A stretch of 12,497 nucleotides of DNA, taken from assembly GCA_017543165.1 (NCBI GenBank), contig JAFYGL010000374.1:1-12497 (forward strand). Direction: 5' to 3'. Below the pieces are notes generated by a model. It did no database searches and was not told where the DNA came from. It saw only the letters and a program-made list of their open reading frames with translations. The DNA comes from Victivallales bacterium. Lineage in GTDB: Bacteria > Verrucomicrobiota > Lentisphaeria > Oligosphaerales > Oligosphaeraceae. Positions 8,103 to 12,497 of this stretch are shown here, piece after piece. A program made the translations under genes and the position numbers. Position 1 is the stretch's first letter; each line of letters begins with the position of its first letter.

Positions 8103-9120
8103 CGCCCCGTTTGCCTCGTTCCCCCGCCGAAAGTCGTTGCGGAACGCCAACATCAATTACTCTGCGGGGTGTTGGGCGGTGACGATTCAGGTTGCGAAGA
8201 ACAAGTCGCTTTTGGGGGCGATTGTCGGCGACAAGGTGGTTTTGAACGAACTTGGGCAGAAAGTCGAGGCATATTGGCGGGGATTGCCCGCAAAATACCC
8301 CGAACTGGAACTTTTTGATTACATTGTCATGCCCAACCACTTCCATGCGCTTCTGCGCATACTTTGGCGCGCCACGAACCGCGAACACCACCTGGGCTTT
8401 CTGATGAGCAGATTCAAGGGCGGCACCTCCTTCATTTACGGCAAGATGTGCCGCGAAGGCTCCCTCGTTGGGGTTGGTTCCTCCCTTTGGCAACGCGACT
8501 ACTGGGACGACCTTATTACAAGCGACGAGGAATTCGCAGGGTGGCAGAAGTATATCCGCGAAAATCCCGCGAACTGGTCTAGGGACCGCTATGGTGCCTG
8601 CACGTCTTACATGTTTGGCGAACCAGAACTGCTGAATGCGCCGCGCATCGCTTTTGTCGCGAGCCAGGGCTTTTTGGCAAGCAACCTGCGGCCAAGGAAA
8701 ATTTACGGGGCGGCTAAAGCCGCCCCCTCCGAGAAAATTGCCGCCCCCTCCTCGGAGGGGCCGGCTTCAGCCGGCCCGCTTACCGGCCCGCTTACCGGCC
8801 TGTCATCGGTTTTAATTTCAACATTCACTTCCGCGCAAGAGCGCGAGGCGCTTCGGCGCGCGTTGTCCAAGGGCAAGCGTGTCATTGCGGTTTACCCGCA
8901 GGGAATACCGCCCGAAAACGAGCTTTTGCCTGCATTGCTTGCGGCGGTGCGTGCTGGCAGCGCCCTTTTGCTTTCGCCGCAGCCACCAGGTTCGCGCCTG
9001 AATAAGAAAATCGCCACCTGGTGCAATGAATACGTATTGCGCAATGCCGAAGAAATATGGGTCGGGGACATCTCGCCCAATGGCATGCTTGCGGCGATGT
9101 TGCGGGGCTTACGGGGTTAA
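8020..9120 (+). CDS. REP-associated tyrosine transposase (RAYT, Y1/HUH) with DprA/SLOG-like C-terminal domain
   Basis: A predicted single-strand DNA nickase/transposase acting on REP palindromes. ATG 8020 follows a strong AAGGAGGG. Residues about 13-36 are translated repeat (SEGAASAAPFAPFAPFAS). The Y1 transposase domain runs from about 38 (RRKSLRNANINYS) to 192: HUH motif in VMPNHFHALLRI (H107, H109), SRFKGGTS, LWQRDYWDDLI with candidate nucleophile Y161, and YIRENPANW at 178-186. From about 203, LLNAPRIAFVAS resembles the first strand of a DprA/SMF Rossmann fold. It is interrupted at 229-262 by two further translated repeats, then resumes: STFTSAQEREALRRAL, KRVIAVYPQGIPPEN, LLLSPQPPGS, ATWCNEYVLRNAEEIWVG. 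The role of that domain is unknown; DprA-type domains bind single-stranded DNA or ligands. The ORF is intact although repeat-riddled. Transposase call is firm; the DprA-like call is moderate. Confidence 0.9.
   Translation: MNDERKILDKSSEGFSEGAASAAPFAPFAPFASFPRRKSLRNANINYSAGCWAVTIQVAKNKSLLGAIVGDKVVLNELGQKVEAYWRGLPAKYPELELFDYIVMPNHFHALLRILWRATNREHHLGFLMSRFKGGTSFIYGKMCREGSLVGVGSSLWQRDYWDDLITSDEEFAGWQKYIRENPANWSRDRYGACTSYMFGEPELLNAPRIAFVASQGFLASNLRPRKIYGAAKAAPSEKIAAPSSEGPASAGPLTGPLTGLSSVLISTFTSAQEREALRRALSKGKRVIAVYPQGIPPENELLPALLAAVRAGSALLLSPQPPGSRLNKKIATWCNEYVLRNAEEIWVGDISPNGMLAAMLRGLRG
8053..8125 (+). repeat. REP-like palindrome, copy 2, with 9-bp tandem tail
   Basis: A partial flank TCGGAGGG (8053-8060) precedes CTCGGAG (8064-8070), stem GGGGCGGC (8071-8078), loop TTCA (8079-8082), stem GCCGCCCC (8083-8090). 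Tail units GTTTGCCCC (8091), GTTCGCCCC (8100), GTTTGCCTC (8109) and a decayed GTTCCCCC (8118) follow. The whole repeat is translated in the transposase N terminus; nine-base units add three residues each (Ala-Pro-Phe) and keep the frame. Confidence 0.85.
8703..8733 (-). repeat. REP-like palindrome, copy 3, inside the transposase gene
   Basis: Tail unit TTACGGGGC (8703-8711), stem GGGGCGGC (8707-8714), loop TAAA (8715-8718), stem GCCGCCCC (8719-8726), flank CTCCGAG (8727-8733). It has the same orientation as copy 1. It is read as GAAKAAPSE; the loop would give a TAA stop in the neighbouring frame but not in the one used. A lone extra arm with flank, GCCGCCCCCTCC, follows at 8740-8751. Confidence 0.85.
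8751..8806 (+). repeat. REP-like palindrome, copy 4, with 12-bp tandem tail
   Basis: Flank CTCGGAG (8751-8757), stem GGGCCGGC (8758-8765), loop TTCA (8766-8769), stem GCCGGCCC (8770-8777). The tail has period 12: CCGGCCCGCTTA at 8771 and 8783, then a diverged CCGGCCTGTCAT at 8795. It is read as SEGPASAGPLTGPLTGL. Compared with copy 2, one base in each arm has changed together (G to C, C to G), preserving pairing. It lies head-to-head with copy 3. Confidence 0.85.
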
Positions 9121-9126
9121 CGGGGC
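9100..9126 (-). repeat. Three 9-bp tandem units at the transposase stop codon
   Basis: TTGCGGGGC (9100), TTACGGGGT (9109) and TAACGGGGC (9118) match the tail units of copies 1 and 3 but no full palindrome follows; only a weak CGGG/CCCG stem (9121-9134) is present. The units encode the last residues LRGLRG, and the third supplies the stop TAA. Confidence 0.7.
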
Positions 9127-9142
9127 TTTTCCCGCCTGTTAC

Positions 9143-9170
9143 TTGCGGTTTTCTCACGCGCGTGTATATT
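9143..9170 (+). promoter_or_regulatory. Candidate gyrBA promoter
   Basis: TTGCGG (9143-9148) and TATATT (9165-9170), 16 bp apart, in the 111-bp gap before gyrB. The -35 match is weak. The perfect palindrome CACGCGCGTG (9155-9164) fills most of the spacer and could bind a regulator or respond to supercoiling. Inference from sequence only. Confidence 0.4.
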
Positions 9171-9184
9171 ATGCGCGATAATAA

Positions 9185-9206
9185 TGTACGCGTACGCGCG
9201 TGTGTG
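9185..9206. other. 22-bp perfectly alternating purine-pyrimidine tract in the gyrB leader
   Basis: Every step from 9185 to 9206 alternates pyrimidine and purine, mostly CG, GT and TA steps, and includes the palindromes GTACGCGTAC (9186-9195) and CGCGTACGCG (9189-9198). A second alternating run of 15 bp is at 9155-9169. Such tracts can flip to Z-DNA under negative supercoiling. The tract is seen; any function is inferred. Confidence 0.6.
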
Positions 9207-9231
9207 AAACAAATAACGCAAGGGGAAACTA

Positions 9232-11979
9232 ATGGCAGACGAAGAAAACAACGCCTTGGGCGAGAACGAGGAAGTTCTTGCAGGAGAGACCAAGGTTCCA
9301 GTGCTGGAAAGCCTGGATGCGCAGAACGAGAGTGAAATCAAGGTGCTGAAGGGGCTGGAGGCAGTGCGGCTCCGCCCTGGCATGTACATTGGCGACGCCA
9401 ATGTGAAGGGCCTGCACCAGCTGGTATATGAGGTGGTGGACAATTCCATTGACGAGGCACTGGCGGGATACTGCCAGAACATCGACGTCATAATCGGGAT
9501 TGACAATTCCATCACGGTCACAGACGATGGCCGCGGCATACCCGTGGCAATGCATCCCACGGAGCACAAGCCACAATGTGAAGTGGCACTGACAATGCTG
9601 CACGCTGGCGGCAAATTCGACAAGGACGTGTACAAGTTCTCTGGCGGCCTGCATGGCGTGGGCGTCTCCTGCGTGAACGCGCTGTCCATCTGGCTGACAT
9701 TGACCATCGAGAGGGAAGGCAAGAAATACAGGATGCGCTTCTCACGGGGCAAGACCACGGACCAGTTGCAGGAACTGGGGCCAGCGGAGGGCAGGGGCAC
9801 CACAGTCCAGTTCCTTCCAGACCCAGACATATTCGAGGTCCTTACCTACAACTACGACATACTTTCCAAGCGCCTCCGCGAACTGGCGTATCTTAACGCA
9901 GGAGTGCGCATTACATTGACGGATGTGCGCGGCACCGAGCCACGCAGCGAGACATTCCACTTCAAGGGCGGCGTCTCCGAATTCGTAAGCTACATCCATG
10001 ACATGGACAAGTCGGACATGGGGGACAAGATGGAGCCTCCGCCGCCAGTCATTAACTTTGCTGGAGAAACCACCAACTTCCGTTCGGACGGAACTGGCGA
10101 CTTCTGGTATGATGTGGCATTCCAGTACAACAACACCTACAAGGAAGTCATTTATTCATTCGTCAACGGCATCAACACCAAGGACGGCGGCACGCACCTG
10201 AACGGCTTCCTCACCGCATTCACAACCGCCATCAACAACTATGCCAAGAAGATGGAGGAAGAGGACGCGCTCAAGAAGGGCGGCAAGGTGGCGGTGGCCG
10301 CCAAGCAGGCCAAGAAGACCAAGGACAAGGAGGGCGAAAAGGAAGTGGATACGTCCGTCACGTCGGATGATGTGCGCAAGGGCCTTTGCGCCGTGGTGTC
10401 TGTGAAGGTGGAGAATCCACTGTTTGAGAGCCAGACGAAGACGCGCCTGAACAACCCAGAGGTGAACGGCCTGGTCAGGACCGCCACCACAAACGCCATA
10501 AAGAACTACTTTGAGGAGCATCCCAACGAGGCCCGCTGGATTATCGAGCATGTGCGGAAGGCGGCGGCTGCAAGGCGCGCCGCCAACGAGGCCATCAAGA
10601 AGACCATGAACCCCTCGGAATCCATAGCGCACCTGCTGGGCAAGCTGTCGGATTGTTCCTGCAAGGAGCCAGCCCAATGCGAGTTGTACATAGTCGAGGG
10701 TGATTCCGCAGGAGGTTCCGCCAAGAAGGGGCGTGAGAGCGCATACCAGGCGATTCTGCCCATACGAGGCAAACTGATCAATGCGGAGAAAGCCACCACG
10801 GAGAAACTGCTGCGCAACGAGGAAATCCGCACGCTCTGCACCGCAATCGGCGCGGGTGTCCAGTTCGGCGAGGGCAACGAGCAGGTAGATATATCCAAGG
10901 CGCGCTATCACCGCATCGTGATCATGACCGATGCGGATGTGGATGGTTCGCACATCAGGACGCTGGTTCTGACCTTCCTGTTCCGCCATTTGCGTCCTTT
11001 GGTGGAGGCTGGCTATGTGTATGTGGCGCGCCCGCCGCTGTTCAAAGTCACCAAGGGCAAGCATTCCGAATTCGTTGAAACTGAAGACGACATGAGCATA
11101 AAACTCACCAACTTCGGTATGCAGAACTTGGCGATGCGCCTGGTGGGGCAGGACAGTCTGCCGCCTGACCAGGTGTCAATGCTGATACAGACCATACGGG
11201 ACTGCCTGCGTTTCTGCGACATAAACTTGCCCCGCTATGGAATACGCGCATTGGATTTCCTGAAGTTGCGTGAAGAGCGCGGCACATTCCCGTCCTACAT
11301 GGTGGAGACACGCGAAAACGGCGTGCTTTCCACAAGTTATGCCTGGAGCAAGGCGGAGGCGGAGCAGCAGGTCGCAGCGGCCAATGAGCGCAAGAATGCG
11401 GCCAATGCCATGGCACCTGAAACCGAGAATGCCGAGGAAGAGGGTGAAACGGAGGAAGCGCCTGTCACTGACGATGTGGCTAAGGAAGCCGTTGCCCAGT
11501 ATGACGAGGACGGCAACCTGATTTCCAATGAGGAGCCCCAGGTGTTGCGCTTTGCGGAGGACAACCACTGGACTTATCTGCCAGAGGCAGTCGCTCTGGA
11601 GGGACTGGCGCAGAGATTGGCGGACAATGGTCTGGCAATTTCACAACTGTACGAAAACGATGCGCCTGTCGTGGAGTTGGTGGACACCAAGAATGACACC
11701 GTGATGCCAGTGAATACACTGAATGCCTTGTGCGACGCAATTACTGACAGGGGCAGGAAAGGGCTTACCATCCAGAGGTACAAGGGACTTGGTGAAATGA
11801 GTTCCGAGGAACTCTGGGAGACCACAATGAATCCAGAAACACGCTGGATGATACAGGTCACCGTGGAAGACGCGGCAGCGGCTGACGAGACATTCAGCAT
11901 GCTGATGGGCGATGATGTGGTTGTAAGGCGCAACTTCATTGAGGAAAATGCGGACCGCATTCTCAACCCCGACATCTAA
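9232..11979 (+). CDS. gyrB: DNA gyrase subunit B
   Basis: This is the ATPase subunit of gyrase, which introduces negative supercoils. The start has AAGGGG at 9220-9225, six bases before the ATG. An acidic N-terminal extension of about 35 residues precedes IKVLKGLEAVRLRPGMYIGD. GHKL ATPase motifs: E67 and N71 (VYEVVDNSIDEA), D98 (TDDGRGIPV), GGLHGVGVSCVNALS. The transducer lysine is K403 (QTKTRL). TOPRIM: E489 (VEGDSAGGSAKKGR) and D567/D569/D571 (MTDADVDGSHIRT). The C terminus has IQRYKGLGEMSSEELWETTMNPE. At 915 residues it is longer than the E. coli protein (804). Extra material includes a Lys-rich linker at about 342-365 and a TOPRIM insertion at about 607-843 with an acidic Glu/Ala stretch near 724-745. 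Motif completeness and the gyrA neighbour favour GyrB over ParE. Confidence 0.95.
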   Translation: MADEENNALGENEEVLAGETKVPVLESLDAQNESEIKVLKGLEAVRLRPGMYIGDANVKGLHQLVYEVVDNSIDEALAGYCQNIDVIIGIDNSITVTDDGRGIPVAMHPTEHKPQCEVALTMLHAGGKFDKDVYKFSGGLHGVGVSCVNALSIWLTLTIEREGKKYRMRFSRGKTTDQLQELGPAEGRGTTVQFLPDPDIFEVLTYNYDILSKRLRELAYLNAGVRITLTDVRGTEPRSETFHFKGGVSEFVSYIHDMDKSDMGDKMEPPPPVINFAGETTNFRSDGTGDFWYDVAFQYNNTYKEVIYSFVNGINTKDGGTHLNGFLTAFTTAINNYAKKMEEEDALKKGGKVAVAAKQAKKTKDKEGEKEVDTSVTSDDVRKGLCAVVSVKVENPLFESQTKTRLNNPEVNGLVRTATTNAIKNYFEEHPNEARWIIEHVRKAAAARRAANEAIKKTMNPSESIAHLLGKLSDCSCKEPAQCELYIVEGDSAGGSAKKGRESAYQAILPIRGKLINAEKATTEKLLRNEEIRTLCTAIGAGVQFGEGNEQVDISKARYHRIVIMTDADVDGSHIRTLVLTFLFRHLRPLVEAGYVYVARPPLFKVTKGKHSEFVETEDDMSIKLTNFGMQNLAMRLVGQDSLPPDQVSMLIQTIRDCLRFCDINLPRYGIRALDFLKLREERGTFPSYMVETRENGVLSTSYAWSKAEAEQQVAAANERKNAANAMAPETENAEEEGETEEAPVTDDVAKEAVAQYDEDGNLISNEEPQVLRFAEDNHWTYLPEAVALEGLAQRLADNGLAISQLYENDAPVVELVDTKNDTVMPVNTLNALCDAITDRGRKGLTIQRYKGLGEMSSEELWETTMNPETRWMIQVTVEDAAAADETFSMLMGDDVVVRRNFIEENADRILNPDI

Positions 11980-11997
11980 GGCTAAGGAGCACATAAA

Positions 11998-12497
11998 ATG
12001 GCAGACAATAAGACAGTAAAATCAACCATAGGGATTGAGGAATGGGCCGCCTTCAAGAGGAATGACATTCCAACCGAAGTTAATGGCCTGATGCGGAACG
12101 CATACCTGCAATATTCGGTTTCGGCCAATATCGGGCGTGCCATTCCAGATGTGAGGGATGGATTGAAGCCAGGCGCCAGGCGCATTCTGTACGCCATGCT
12201 GAAGGGCGGCTGGGGTTCCAGCGGCGGCACCAACAAGTGCGCCAAGGTGGTAGGTCTGGTCATCGGTAACTACCATCCCCATGGCGATACGGCAGTATAT
12301 TACACAATGGTGCGCATGGCGCAGGACTTTTCCATGCGCGTGCCGTTGATTTACGGCCACGGCAACTTCGGTTCCATGGACGGCGACCCCGCCGCCGCAT
12401 ACAGGTACACCGAATGCAAGATGGAAAAAAGCGCGGAGGCGCTTCTGGCGGATTTGGACAAGGACACCGTCGATATGCGGGACACCTTTGATGCCAA
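11998..12497 (+). CDS. gyrA: DNA gyrase subunit A, 3'-partial
   Basis: The DNA breakage-reunion subunit, cut by the window end after 166 codons. AAGGAG (11984-11989) lies eight bases before ATG 11998, and the gap to gyrB is 18 bp, so the two are co-transcribed. Recognised motifs: [63 protein letters not shown]. The catalytic tyrosine is Y137 next to R136 (E. coli Y122/R121). At the quinolone-contact positions E. coli S83 and D87, this protein has T98 and Y102. It carries a slightly longer N terminus and a Gly after LKP where Val is usual. ParC is an alternative because the supercoiling C-terminal domain is not visible, but the gyrB pairing supports GyrA. Confidence 0.9.
   Translation, partial: MADNKTVKSTIGIEEWAAFKRNDIPTEVNGLMRNAYLQYSVSANIGRAIPDVRDGLKPGARRILYAMLKGGWGSSGGTNKCAKVVGLVIGNYHPHGDTAVYYTMVRMAQDFSMRVPLIYGHGNFGSMDGDPAAAYRYTECKMEKSAEALLADLDKDTVDMRDTFDA

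Larger units (their letters stand above)
7962..9126 (+). mobile_element. REP/RAYT module between efflux operon and gyrBA
   Basis: A REP-associated tyrosine transposase gene is accompanied by four copies of one GC-rich palindrome, arranged as two inverted pairs, plus a palindrome-free tandem tail at its 3' end. RAYT enzymes are known to act on REP palindromes next to their own genes, and the palindromes here are the obvious candidate substrates. Outer limits are set by the first and last tandem units. No target-site duplication or long terminal inverted repeat marks it as a classical insertion sequence, so the whole may be a domesticated REPtron-like locus. The pairing of enzyme and repeats is an inference from proximity. 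Confidence 0.6.

Noticed and set aside
7626..8156. A 176-codon minus-strand frame across the end of the pump gene and the repeats
   Set aside because: It is open only because the GC-rich repeat and pump codons lack stops in this frame. Its ANGANGANGA segment is the translated 9-bp tail; no family resemblance.
7962..8806. CRISPR-like interpretation of the palindromic repeats
   Set aside because: Only four copies in two inverted pairs, with unequal gaps that are mostly coding sequence; no regular spacers and no cas genes.
9121..9136. Intrinsic terminator after the transposase gene
   Set aside because: The stem is only four or five weak pairs and the T-run lies inside the loop, not after the stem; better explained as the end of a tandem repeat.
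10156..11064. A 302-codon open frame on the minus strand inside gyrB
   Set aside because: It is antisense to conserved GyrB motifs including TOPRIM, its protein is low-complexity and resembles nothing, and it is explained by codon bias.
9232..12497. Topoisomerase IV (parE-parC) instead of gyrase
   Set aside because: Cannot be fully excluded without the GyrA C-terminal domain, but GyrB-type TOPRIM insertion, motif matches and the tight B-A gene order favour gyrase.

Overview
The window comes from a Gram-negative bacterium: it carries a complete outer-membrane-spanning RND efflux operon, including a lipoprotein outer-membrane channel. DNA is moderately GC-rich. A large orphan sugar-hydrolase-like enzyme, an expanded GyrB and a RAYT with a DprA-like tail would fit the PVC group (Lentisphaerota, Kiritimatiellota or Verrucomicrobiota). 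That placement is a low-confidence inference; no 16S or other decisive marker is present.

Layout, all genes on the + strand. (1) Positions 2-2017: the 3' part of a large multidomain glycoside-hydrolase-like protein of unassigned family. (2) 2018-2248: a gene-free gap with two perfect hairpins followed by an AT-rich stretch that probably holds the promoter of the next operon. (3) 2249-7985: a tripartite RND efflux operon in the order outer-membrane channel, periplasmic adaptor, inner-membrane pump. (4) 7962-9126: a REP/RAYT module. Its gene (8020-9120) encodes a HUH (Y1) REP-associated tyrosine transposase continuous with a DprA/SLOG-like Rossmann domain. GC-rich palindromic repeats surround its start, interrupt its coding sequence and lie at its stop. 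(5) 9127-12497: a short promoter region with alternating purine-pyrimidine DNA, then gyrB (complete) and gyrA (first 166 codons), 18 bp apart.

The most unusual part is region 4. Four copies of one palindrome (8-bp stem, 4-nt loop, flanked by CTCGGAG and by short in-frame tandem units) occur as two head-to-head inverted pairs. One pair forms near-perfect 40-bp arms around the transposase ribosome-binding site and start codon. The other is translated in frame inside the DprA-like domain. The same tandem units supply the last codons and the stop codons of both the efflux pump gene and the transposase gene. The palindrome arms show a compensatory base-pair change. This looks like a self-associated REP/RAYT system whose repeats have entered coding sequence while keeping reading frames open.

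The efflux genes form one functional unit exporting an unknown substrate. GyrB and GyrA form DNA gyrase; this GyrA carries Thr and Tyr at the two positions that anchor quinolones in other bacteria.
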